Of a stretch of DNA of 64,000 bases, positions 22,313 to 64,000 are shown in pieces. Location: NCBI GenBank assembly GCA_030267565.1, contig BRXU01000018.1:1922001-1986000 (forward strand), given 5' to 3'. Numbering within the stretch: position 1 is the first letter of the stretch; each line of letters starts with the position of its first letter. The translations under genes and the position numbers were made by a program. The DNA is from Pleodorina starrii. Taxonomy: Eukaryota; Chlorophyta; Chlorophyceae; Chlamydomonadales; Volvocaceae. The notes beneath the pieces were generated by a model, which was given only the letters and a program-made list of their open reading frames with translations, had not been told where the DNA came from and did no database searches.

Positions 22313-25300
22313 TCACGCGTCAAACAGCCGGATGCGCGCCGTGATCTGCACGCGGCAAAAGGGGCAGGTGGTCATCTTGCCCGCGCACGGCTCGCAGCTC
22401 TGGTGGCCGCAGTTGAACACCACCGCCTTGGGGCCCTCCATGCACACCGCACACGCCGCCTGCTCCGTGCTGCTGCGCCGCGCCGCCTCCTCGATCTTGC
22501 GCTGCGTCAGCGCGGCACGCACCGCCCGGCTGCTGCCCTCCAGCTTGCGCTCCAGCTCCTCCAGCTCCCCCACGCTCAGCCCCTCCAGCGCGCCCGCCTC
22601 CGCCAGTACCTGCCGCAGCTGCCCATACAGCATGTTGTTCTGCGACGTCAGCTCCTCCACCTTCTCGTTCAGCGCCTGGTTTGATTCCAGCAACGAGGCG
22701 CGGTGAACCTCGCTCTCAGAGAGGAGCGCCAGCAGCTGCGCGACGCTGTTGCCGCCGGCGCCGCCGGCGGAGGCGGAGGCGTGGCTGGAGCGCAGGGTGG
22801 CGGTGCAGTGGGAGGAGAGGGCCGGGGCGGCCTGGCGGCCGCCGCCGGTGGAGGAGGACAGCATGAAGGAGGCGCTGTGCTCCGGCAGCGGTGTGCTGTA
22901 GCAGCCGCTGGCTTGCAGCACGTTGACGATGGCGGCGGTGGCGCTGCTGCCGCCGCCGCCGCCGCCGACCGCGGCGCCGTCGGTGCTGCTGCTGCTGCCG
23001 CCCCCGACGCCGCTTCCGCTGCCGCTGGCGATGCCCAGCTGCAGGCTGGTCACCACCGGGTACACCGATGTCGTGTTGGTCATGTCGCCGCTGTCGCCGC
23101 CGCGGCCGGCGGAGCCGGCAGGGCCGCCCCCCGACCCGTGGGTCTGCGCCAGCAGCATGCTGCTCAAGCTGGACCGCTGCGTGCCGAGGCTGGCGGCGCC
23201 GCCGCGCTCCCGCTCTCGCTCCCGCTCGCTGCCGCGCTCTGTCCCCTCCTGCACATCCACCGCCAGGCGGCTGTACCTGGACGCCATGATGCCCAGCTCC
23301 TTGACCAGACCGTCCTGCAGTAGCCGGGCCTCCTGGAGCTCCTCGTCGCGGGCCGCCAACTTGCTCTGCGATAAGGGGCAGCGCGGCAGGGGCAGGGGGT
23401 GACGGGAGGGGTCGGGAAGCGTCAGAGGGCGTCAGGTGGCGTCAAAAAGGGGGGGGGATCAAGAGGCTGGGGCTGTGGGGCAGGGAGACGTCAAGACGAG
23501 GCAGCGAGGCAGGCAGCGAGGCAGGCACAGAGGATCAGGCCGTCGGCACAGCACCCCCCAGGAGGCAAGGAGCAAACGGCCCCGAGGTCCTGGCCCTTGC
23601 CCTTGTCCTCGTCCCCGCCGGCCCCTGGGTGGGAAATGGGTCGCTTGCGCCGGGGTGGCAGATGGGTCGGGTCCTGCAAGGGCCGATGGCCGAGTTGCAG
23701 TCCACTGACGCGAGCAGGAACGACGCTGCTCGCGTCAGTGGACTGCGACTCGGCCATCGCCCCCCACCCCGGCAGCCCGGTCCAAGTCTACCGACCCACC
23801 CCGCGGCCGAGCCTGTGCGCACACACGCACGCGCACACACACATACTCCCACACACATACGCAGCCATGCGGTCGCACACATAGGCACGCAATTACACAT
23901 ACACACACGCACACACACGCACGCGCGCGCGCTGTAACAACCTCACCAACACGCACGCAGTTAGTCAGTCACGCAGTCAGTCAAGAGACGTACCTGCAGC
24001 GCCTCCAGCTGCCCGCGCAGCTCCGCCGCGGCCGCCGCCTCGCGGGTCGCCTTCGCCAGCGCGGCCTGCAGCTCCTGCTGCGCCGACGACTGCGCGCCCT
24101 CCGCCTCCGCCAGCAGCAGCTTGTACTGCAGCAGCTCCTTCACCGCCGCCTCGCGGGCCTCGCGCTCCTTGGCAAGCAGGGACTCGGTGGTCTGCGGTGG
24201 CCAGGATAGCGAAGAGATGGGTGAGAAGAAGTAATGGGGTTACGGGGGAATTTTTCTTTTTGAGCGCAATGCAAGGAGGATGCGCACAACGCGGTGGTGC
24301 TGGTGCTGGTTGAAGGAAGAAAGAAGGAGGGGAGAGGGGGTCGGTTGGCGTCTCGCTCACGTCGCATTCAAGGTTGGATGCCGCGTGTGAAGCGGAAAGG
24401 AAAAAGCGGCGGGAGAGCCGGGGGCGCGGCGAGGGGAGAGCGCGCGAGCCACCTGGCTGCTGCCCATCCGAGAGGCAGCCAGACGGAGGCCTGACACACC
24501 CTAACCGCCGCCACCTCGTGCCCCTTGTTCCTCGCCTCCGCCCTAAACCCCACTACTTTCCCCTTCCTTCCTTCCCTCAACTCAACCTGCACGCCCTGCC
24601 CTTGCCAAATGACTTCACCCCGCCCATGCCCTTCCGCGCCGCCCTTCCGCGTCACCCCCCAACTAGCCCTCCGCGCCACCCCCCCCCCCAACTAGCCCTC
24701 CGCGCCGCTCCCCCACCTCTGCCTTCTTGGCCGTGTGCATCTGCTGCTCCTCCAAGTTCCTCCGCAGCAGCAGGTCGGTCAGCTGGATCTTGACCGCCTC
24801 CAGCGACTTGCTGCTGCTCAACCCGCCCAGCTGCTGCTCCGCCGTGTGACCCACCGACCCAGCGCCCAGGCCCGGCGGCCCAGGCACCACCTGCACTGCC
24901 GGCGGGTGCGGCTGCGGAGGGTACTGCTGGTGCAGAGAACCCGCCGAAGACGCCGCCAGCGACGGGCCGGCGGCGGGGAGAGGCATCGCCATGAGGCGCG
25001 ACGGCGCGGCGCTCGAGGGGTTGCTGCCGGCGGCCGCGGCCGCGGCGGCGTTCGCCGCCGCCACCGCTGCCGCGACCGGGTGGTTGGAGGCGCCGGTTGA
25101 GAAGAGCGACGCCGTGGCCGATGCGTCTGCCGACATGCGAAAGAGCTCCTCCGCTACACTGCTGATATCCGACATGAACTTGGTCTCCAGGATCACGACG
25201 CCGTCAAAGGTCTGCTTGGAGTTGATGCCGCCGTAGATGAGGATGCGGCCGTTGACGACGGAGCAGGTGTGGTGGTAGCGCGGCGCGGGCGCGGTGTTGA

Positions 25301-26919
25301 GCAGGCCGGGCTTGTGCCACGTAAAGGTGCGCGTATCCAGCACCACCGCGTCGTTGAAAAACGTCCCGGCGCTGTTGCAGCCGCCAAAGATGAGGATGAC
25401 GCCCGGCGACAGCAGCTGCGCCGTGTGCTGCGTGCGCGCCGAGGGCGCGGGGCCAAAGGCCTGCGGCATGAACCAGGCGCCGCGCGAGAGCGAGAACACG
25501 GACAGCTGCGCGTCGGTGGAGGACTGGTTGATGCCGCCGAAGCAGACCAGGTAGTCGCGCCCGTCCCACACCAGGCTGTGGCCGCGCCGCGGCGAGGGCG
25601 GCTTGCCCGACGCCTCCACCTCCGTGAAGGCGCCCGTCGTGGGGTCGAGCTTGTACAGGTCGTTGTACAGGCGCTTGCCCTGGCCACCGAACATGTAGAC
25701 CACGCTGCCGTGCACGGTCACCATGGAGTGGCCCGCGCGCGCCGGCGGCAGCGAGTCGGTGTCGCGGCGGGTCCAGGTGCAGGTCTCCGTGTCGAAGCAG
25801 TAGAGGGTGCGCAAGAACTTGCGGCCCTGCTGGCCGCCAAAGATCCAGATCTTGCTGCCGATGGCGGCGGCTGGCGGGGCGGGGCGAGGCGGGGCGTGAG
25901 TTTGTTTTGTTATGTTTGATGTTTGGTTGCGTTGGGCAACAGGGGTGAGGTGGGAAGGGGAGGTGGGAAGGGGAGGTGGGAAGCGTGAGCACAAGGGGAG
26001 GTGAGCGGTGGGGAAGCGGGAAGGGTTGTGATCTGGTGGATGGGGGAGAGGATGGAGGACGGGGCGGGGGATTTCCAGGTTGTGATCTGGTTGTGATCTG
26101 GGTCCAAATAGGCAGAGGACGAGCTCTTTAGCCCTAACATGCATGCATGTAAGCTGCACACGAGAATCTTGCTGCGCTGCCTCGCTGCTTGATGCCTCTG
26201 TCCACCCAAGGGGCCCCGGACACCGCAACCGCCCCACGCCCCCTCGAAGGGGGGCCTGGTGGTCTTAACCCTCCCCTTCCCCCGGGGCCCCGAACCCACC
26301 AGCATGCCCGAGCATTTTCTCAGGTCGGTCTTTGCTCCTTGCGGCATGGGAGCTAACAACCCGCCAAGACAGGGTGTCCGCGTCGAGCGCACACAGGTCG
26401 TCCAGGACGGAGTTGCCCACTCCGCCATAGACCCACAGAACGCTGCCCACGACGGCGGCAGCATGTGCCCATCGAGCAGGCGGTACGTTTCCTGTTAGTT
26501 GGGACGAGAATCCCTCGTGAGAGCGAACACCTGACTTCAGCGCGTAGTGTTGATGCCCCGAGAAAGCGCCATGGACGTCTTTGACGTTGGCGCCCTGCCG
26601 CAAATGTACAAATGCATCCGATTAAAGAAAGCCTACCTCTACAAAGAGGATAGTGGAAAAAGAGTGACGTCGGCGTGTTGTCTACAGCGCTGGTTGAAGT
26701 CCCGCCAGCAGAGTGAGCACCAGACATGTGCGTCTGAAAAGAATTGGTGGAGCCTTCTGCTCCAGAGCCAGCGGGCCCCAGCGTCCCGAGGGGTAGCCGC
26801 CCCAGCGGGTGAAGGACGTGAGGAGCAGCTGGCCCAGCAAAGTCGAAGCCGCAAAAGCCGCCTGTGCTACCTGTTGCAATCTCTGCAAGACCTAAGCTGG
26901 AGCTTGAGTTGTTGCTCAT
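22313..26919 (-). CDS. Kelch-repeat, coiled-coil, RING-finger protein (probable E3 ubiquitin ligase)
   Basis: Five exons in transcript order: 26919-26637, 26530-26300, 25870-24717, 24191-23994, 23365-22313. All introns are GT-AG, phases match, and the total is 972 codons plus stop. The ATG at 26919 is the first after an in-frame TAA. Six kelch repeats span about residues 100-420, for example VLWVYGGVGNSVLDDL, KIWIFGGQQGRKF, VVYMFGGQGKRLYNDLYKLD, YLVCFGGINQSS, VILIFGGCNSAGTFFND and RILIYGGINSKQTF. Ala/Gly-rich sequence follows, then heptad-like coiled coil (LKEREAREAAVKELLQYK region of exon 4, and the ELEELERKLEG region of exon 5). A C-terminal C3HC4 RING sits at about residues 927-959: CAVC, x10, C-G-H, x2-C-x2-C, x6, C-P-F-C, with all eight ligands present. 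It resembles single-subunit E3 ligases with a substrate-binding propeller. The substrate is unknown. Confidence 0.88.
23684..23759. repeat. Long inverted repeat (34-bp arms, 8-bp loop) in intron 4
   Basis: The left arm 23684-23717 and right arm 23726-23759 are reverse complements except at one position. As plus-strand RNA that position is a G-U pair, so the helix is unbroken. As the gene's own (minus) pre-mRNA it is an A-C mismatch. Flanking sequence on both sides shows further weak complementarity. It lies in the 628-bp intron between exons 4 and 5 of the kelch-RING gene. Confidence 0.9.
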
Positions 26920-29900
26920 TGGAACCACGTCCGAGCCACGTTACGGCGAGGCAACGCGCCGAGCACAACGATATGTGAACACGTGGGGTGGGGGGTCGGT
27001 ACTACGGGGACCGAGATTCAGACGGCAACATTGTTGCGCAACACGTGCAGCCTAATGATTGTGCTCTAAAGTTTGTTCGGCTGGATGCGCACTTCAGGCA
27101 CTTCAGGAAAGTGATTCTGTCAGCGTGCTGAAACACTCAAGCTGCGTATTCCAGATACTTCAGACATACAAACGCGAAGTAATGCTTTATTAACGTCTGC
27201 GTGGAAGACAGTGGATGCAAGAGAGAGCAATGCGAGGAGTCCGTCACACGGTTCCTGCATATGTACGACGGACCCAGTCTCTTGCGTTTCCATCTAAGGA
27301 AAGGCAGGTTGAACGATCCTATTGGGTCCCACAATGTGAGCGTGTCGAGAGGACGCTTTCGTTGTTGCAAACCGTCCCGGGTGACTGTCGGGCGGCGTTC
27401 TGCCTCGAATCGAAATTAATTATTGCGCTGTTACGATTGCCATGTCTCTTGATATTTTTTAACCCTGGTTAATGGCACAGATAGAAGCCTCCTCACCCCA
27501 CCATTCCCATGCCCACAATTCCAGACAGAAATGGCCTTTGAGTATGCTTGGGGCAGTGAATTTGCCAACGCGTTACGAGGCGTTTCTCGGATGTCTCATT
27601 GCAAACAGGCAAGTTGTCAAATTTCCACATGGCGGGGTCACAACGTCACATCACATCACTGGTGTGCGCGTGTGCCGCGCCCCGTGGACCGCCGTGGTCC
27701 TGCACGTGGCCAACTCCCTATACCGCCTACGCAGCGCTCCCGGATAACTCTAGTGCATGCAGGGTAATGCTCTATAAATTCTATAATTGTGCGTATTGCA
27801 ATCGGCCGCATTTTCATAGTCTCCGGTACGTTTATACCCTTTTTGATTACTACCACCGTCTCAGGCAACTGGCCTTCGCCTGGCCACTTGTTCGTTCTGG
27901 GGCTGAAGACATGATTTAGAGCTCAGCATATTATGATAACACGCTGTCATTTGTGAGCGTCTCAGAAAGACTCCAGTGGGTGTACTACTCAGATTGCAAT
28001 TTTGACGATACGTCCTGATACGTCAGACTTTTTGCACATGCACCACCGCAGGAAAATCATCAAATAGTGCAACATTCTTAACTCTCCAGGCTTGCCTATT
28101 GACAGAGGTACGGTAACCATGACCGAGATACGGGCACCCAATGATCTCGCCAAATGTGTTAGAGTGGTGCCAAGCGCAGTAACATTCCGTGGCGGACATG
28201 ACTTTCAGTAAAATTTAGGATTCGAAGTGCGCCGTGCTTGTTGGGAGCGGGGCCGTAGGTCGATGTTACAGTGCCACAGTGGCTTGGCGAGTAGTAGCTC
28301 TAGGCCTGCAATTTGCGGGAATTTCCGGGCTCCTTCCGGGTTCCTGGGAGGATAAGTATGAATCCTTGGGACGCTCGTGGACGCTGAAATCGGTGCAGGC
28401 GATACTTGACCACCTGGGCCCAGCGACGGGACGCAGCTGACTGCAGCTGAGGGTAATGGCGCGCCAGCTGTAAGACCATACGTGCCGTCAGCAAGGGCCG
28501 CATCGACCAAGGTTTCAGCCGCGTACGGCGCCCCAGCCTGATAGTGAGCACACGGCTTTCAAACATCATGTTCTGCGGTCGAATACCGCAATCCACGGTC
28601 AAATACCACATTTCGCCGCCGGTTCTGTTGGCTGTTCGTTGGCCAGGGTTGGCCGACGGTTAGGTTGGCCGCTTGGCCCCTCCCAGCTCCCACCCATTGC
28701 GTTCCCGTGCCCCAGCGGATTTCCGGGCGGAGCCCCTTTCTCTCTTTCTCTCCTTACCTCCTGGCATGTGTTGGCCTTGTTGGCGGGCTGCTAGTGGCTA
28801 AAATTGGCATTCCAGTGTGGGCTGTCCCAAGGGCCTGTGCGCCTGTCCCTGTAGACCCGGTAATTGGACGCTGACACGGGCCTAACTGGGCCTAACAAAC
28901 AACCGCCATCGGGCACCGACCTCAACAGTCCTTGGAGCAGAATCCCCAGGACGCAAGGCGTATTATTTTTGCAGATTCCTGCGCTTTCCGCGCGTGCCCG
29001 CCTGGGGATGAGTGTACCCAAGCACAGGCGCCGCTGCCACCAGCATCGCTGGCTGTAAGGGGCTGTACACGCAGCGCACCATCGCCGCCTATCGCCGTTG
29101 TTACAGTAGCTTGCAAGTGGTATCACGGCTACCGTATGCCCTTGGGTTGCTGTCTTCTGCTACTCACATTCACGCTCGCTTTAAACGGGGGCGCGTCAGC
29201 AGTGCGCAGGCTGTCATCCAGGAGTGACAGCAGGGTCGCGTATGCAGTGGTACTTGCTACAGTGGGCTCCAGACCCCACGTATGGAGGACGTTTATTCCC
29301 CTGTGCGCTACCGTGCATCGCCCGATCCCACGCGGCCCGATCCCACGCGACCTGCCCTCATCGGCAGGCCAAGATCACGAACTGCGTTGCAGCGGACCCG
29401 AAGGATCACCGTCGCATGCCACACCTGGCACCACAAGCCAGGACATGAACACATGTTCCTTTCCACCCCAGACTCTGACGGTGATGTTGGCCGCGGCCAG
29501 GCAGATTCGGCCGCTGGTTCATGTTCGTCGACGCGGTTCAATTCCTCTTCGCGAAGGAGGCGCCAGGCGGGGCTGTCCGGCTCTCGAGGGTGGGGCCGCT
29601 CTCGAGCCGGCCCAGGGCGCTCCCGCGTTCATGGTCCCCACTGCGGCGGGCGACTCAACGCAAGGCGGCATGCTGGCGTTTGGCTGTTGATGGGATGGGG
29701 GGTTCCCATGCTGGGAGACTCCCACAAGACTGGGCCGCAGCCAGCGGCCTGTGCGCGTGGGAGGTACCGGTAACCAGCGGGGCCCGCGGATGGGACTTCC
29801 CCTCGATGGTCGCTGCCATCCTTTTTGCGCTTGCCCGATGGCACAGACCGTGGTTGACCAGTCAACGCTAGCTGTCGACTATTGCGTGCTTCGCGGGCGA

Positions 29901-30735
29901 GGTTTGGCTCGTCCAGGCTCCAGGTGGCCTGTCGCAGTGAGTCGTCCTTGCTGCTGCACTCTCTGTCAGGGAGCGCGGGTGCCGGTTCATGGATGCAGCC
30001 ATTCAGGCGGATTCTGCCCTTGTTCCTGGTCCCCGTCCTGCGGAGGGGCCCAACAATTGCGTGGCGGTCGAACTGTGGGGCCGGCTTTGGGGGGTCGGCG
30101 GCCCTCTGGAGATTCCGCGGAAAGGCTGGGATCCGGTGGCTCCCGGCCACCCGTCCTTGCACGTGGTTATAAAACGAAGTGGTGTGTCCACCGAGTACCA
30201 TCCTTTTCACAGGACTCCCAAGGCTGCGAAGCCCCGAAGGCGACCCCAAAAGTCAACGCAAGGTGCTGTCAGGTCTGTTGGTCTACTGGCCTACTATTGC
30301 GTACTTGTTGGTGGCCAGGGCCCGTCGCGCAGGGGTGGACCTCATGGCTGATCCCCCCGTGGTCGCGGCGGGTTTCTGTGCTCTTTCCCCCGCTCGCGCG
30401 TTCTTATCGGGGGTGGCTCGTCCTGTCTGGTCTGATCGTACCCGGGCTCGTATGACCCTTCGGATGGTCTGTAACAAATAGTAAAAACAACAATAGGCTT
30501 TGGGCACCTGGCGCAGCGCTAGGTACTTTGGACCTCTGGTTCTCTGCATGGCCGAGGTTAGCGAATAACAGATGCTGGGTGACTTGTGCTGTCTGGTCTG
30601 TGTGTGCGCCTTGGCTGCCTTGGTCGGCTCTGCTGCAGTGCACGGCCAGCTGGCCCGTTGCCTCTACCGGTACTCTTCAACGGTGTGGAGCCCACTGTAG
30701 TGGCCCCCCCCGGGGGTGAATACCCCCCCGGGGGG

Positions 30736-30755
30736 GCTCCAGCCTATACGTGGAA
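30736..30755 (+). repeat. Copy of dispersed CCTATACGTGG motif
   Basis: GGCTCCAGCCTATACGTGGA follows a G-rich palindromic run. It is the only copy in this divergent spacer. Confidence 0.6.
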
Positions 30756-31527
30756 AACCCAGACATGCAATGCGCAGGACAAGCCATTGTGCAGGGCACG
30801 CCCCCAAAACTTGCACAGCGCCGTCCACCGCTAAGACAGCACTAGCTGCCCGCCTATTGCCGCAGCCAAGGGGCGCCTCCCCGACTTAACGGCTCGCATG
30901 GTACGGGCGGCAGCGTTCAGGATAATGGACGCGCGCCCAGCCTGGGCGACAGCGGCATGTCGCGGCCAGGCCAGCTAGCAGCCACGCGTTGTGGGCATGC
31001 GTTTGGGCGGTTACCATACGACGCTCCTCCGCGATATCATTGATCTCCGGAGATCTCGGAAAGTCCCAATTACGTAGGGGTATTGCGGGGAGGAAGGGAA
31101 GGACGGACCGTCACGGGTGAATTGACCCAACCCTGAGGACAGGGGCCCGAGAAAGATTATCGTCATCAACCTCGGACGTTGGCACTTCCAAAAGCAGAAA
31201 CTCTGGGGCAGACTTCTAGGCGTGGTCTCGCTCTCCTGTATCGTACGTGTTGCAGAGCCCATGTGCCGGAGAACGGCCGGCGCGGAGTGCCAACCACCAC
31301 GTACGACAGTCTGGGCCCGATGCGGACGATTGACAGGCGATGCTGGCAAACACTTCGCTGTTGTTGGCATTGTTTCTGGATTGTAAGTGGTAGTGTCCGC
31401 TACAGCAAGAAAGTGTGGTCCTCGGGCTCTCGGCACCGCCGGAACACACGATACGCTCCGCCATTGAGGCTACTAAAGCAATTCCAGCGCTAATTGGATA
31501 AACGTTAAGGACAGGCCACAGGATTAG

Positions 31528-31538
31528 TAAAAATATAC
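31528..31538 (+). promoter_or_regulatory. TATA-like sequence upstream of the HECT ligase gene
   Basis: TAAAAATATAC lies about 60 bp before the ATG at 31597. If used, the 5' leader would be only about 30 nt. An A/T-rich match in a lower-GC stretch could be chance. Confidence 0.3.
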
Positions 31539-31596
31539 GCTATGCACAGAGCTGTTCCCTGTTCTCTGAACGGCTGAGGCGGAGTAATTCTCCGCT

Positions 31597-62813
<31,217 letters not shown>

Positions 62814-64000
62814 TGAGAGCGGTGGCCGCAGAACACCCGGCGCCCCGCCCCCCGGGCCCGGCCCCCCCTCCCGAGGGAGGAACCGCTCCCTTCGGAGGGA
62901 GAAGAAGGGTCCTATGGAGGAAGAGGGGTGCGCCCCGCCCGCCCAGGAAGATGTTGCGTGCAGAGTTGGGGGTTCGGCGCCAGGGTACTTGGTCGGACTG
63001 GGGAGCCGTAGGGCAGCGCGTCCAGCCGTCAAATGGGCCGCTGTGTCATGGGATGTTAGGTGTGCGGGAAGTCTTTCTGTCTCGTACCGGACGTAATGAG
63101 GCGTGCGGGCGGAGCAGAGGGGGGGGTGGTAGCTTGTAGGAGTGAAGCGTGGTTGTGTCCGGCATTGCGAGTGCCGAACTAGTTACGTGGACAAGGACGA
63201 TCTTTGCAGGCAGTGGCGCTGCAAAAGCTGCATACACTGATCTTAAACAGCCGCCCGCGTTCGTTGCAAAATATGCGTTGACCTCCTTGACCGCCCCCAA
63301 AGCGCGGCCGGTTTTTTCGCATGTAATATCACATGAAACGATTCCAGCATTGCGGTAAATCCATTTGGTAACCCTCTACCTGATACCTGCAGACAATGTT
63401 CCCTCCCGATAGGTCTGAAGCGGAGGCCACACTAGCAGGGCCATTACTACGCGTTGTCTGTCGTGTAAGTTCTAACCGTGAGGTAGGGGCACCATGGGCC
63501 CCAAAACACCATGCCTAGTGCGATGCCTGTCGGCCCATGCTTCCTATTCCCCCAGGCGCCGCGGTTGCTGCAAATTATAAGAAGGGTGTCAGCTTTCTCC
63601 TGGCGTGCGTTATAGATGCCACTGTGAGCTACAATCCTCTGCTCAGTGCCCAGCATATGTCCGCACTGACTCTGCAGAGGCTCAGCCCTTTTCAGCTTCA
63701 AGCCAGCTGATACCTCCCCTCTGTCCTGAACTCTCCTAATTCGTCCCTGGAGCCTTCTTTCGCTCCACACGCGCCGTGAAGCACTTTCACAAACACATGC
63801 ACAGTGCGGTAACGATACACACAAAGACTTTTCCTGGTATCTGCAAGTGCCACGCAATGATCACGAGCCTAAGAAGGACGGACAAACGCGCCCATGACAG
63901 TTAGTCCACGCGCATGACGTCCCGCGGCCCCAGACGCGCTGGCTCCACGCACAGCCCCCCCCCTATTGATCGCATACCGTACTAGCAAAAGCCGCGAACA
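62814..64000. other. 3' flank of the HECT ligase gene
   Basis: The first 250 bp are GC-rich with purine-rich repeats (GGAGGGA). From about 63050 the sequence becomes markedly less GC-rich, as in the 27-28 kb spacer. A 136-codon minus-strand frame at 63447-63857 has no recognisable domain and is not called as a gene. Nothing else is visible. Confidence 0.5.
63322..63326 (+). terminator. TGTAA polyadenylation-type signal, HECT ligase gene
   Basis: This is the TGTAA I would favour downstream of the TGA at 62811-62813. The implied 3' UTR of about 510 nt is plausible for volvocalean genes. Confidence 0.35.

Larger units (their letters stand above)
26920..31596. other. Divergent spacer, lower GC, probable decayed mobile DNA
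   Basis: This 4.7-kb region separates two divergent genes and should contain both promoters. Much of 27000-28600 is visibly less GC-rich than the genes around it, with frames under about 100 codons. Longer frames at 28932-29690 and 29751-30455 show no domain I recognise and no credible exon structure. Near 30697-30755 C8/G5 and C7/G7 runs form a palindromic block beside a copy of the dispersed CCTATACGTGG motif. I could not recognise a named transposon family, a tRNA or a terminal inverted repeat pair. Confidence 0.5.

Noticed and set aside
63447..63857. A 136-codon minus-strand frame near the right edge
   Set aside because: No domain, no clear start context and no splice partners in the window. 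It could be part of a gene further right, but the sequence does not support a call.

Overview
The window is nuclear DNA from a green alga, most likely a volvocalean (Chlamydomonas-type) species. The reasons are a very GC-rich sequence, many short introns with clean GT-AG borders between GC-rich exons, coding sequence swollen by Ala, Gly and Gln tracts, abundant simple-sequence repeats in introns, TGTAA polyadenylation-type motifs, short TTTTAGGG-like tracts, and a dynein heavy chain gene, which implies a flagellate. No bacterial features, CRISPR array, rRNA or tRNA gene was found. The species cannot be named from the sequence alone.

Layout. (1) 441-7508, plus strand: the 3' end of a dynein heavy-chain-like gene (AAA5-AAA6 and C-terminal region), cut by the left edge. 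(2) 8762-16359, plus: a ten-exon F-box/kelch-repeat gene, a likely SCF substrate receptor, with a 610-bp (ACCCG)n array in one intron. (3) 16360-22312: a 6-kb convergent intergenic region with microsatellites and no gene I can support. (4) 22313-26919, minus: a five-exon gene for a protein with six kelch repeats, coiled coils and a C-terminal C3HC4 RING finger. (5) 26920-31596: a divergent, less GC-rich spacer with no recognisable gene and probable decayed mobile DNA. (6) 31597-62813, plus: a 38-exon, 31-kb gene for a giant UPL1/UPL2 (HUWE1/TOM1)-type HECT ubiquitin ligase of about 5,289 residues, read in a single continuous phase. (7) 62814-64000: its 3' flank.

All exon borders were chosen by matching GT-AG sites, reading phase and family conservation. 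For the three complete genes the exon lengths sum to exact multiples of three (764, 972 and 5,289 aa), which supports the models. Three neighbouring genes (F-box/kelch, kelch-RING, HECT) all encode ubiquitin-ligase components of different classes. The sequence alone does not show whether this is more than chance.

Outside the genes the main points of interest are: a 34-bp-arm inverted repeat inside an intron (23684-23759); a dispersed motif with core CCTATACGTGGATA, found at seven places and once forming a splice acceptor; several long perfect arrays (ACCCG, 11-bp x 25, CCCT, GGGT); TTTTAGGG-like tracts in introns; and a 0.5-kb segment bracketed by two TG arrays. I found no convincing undescribed multi-gene system.
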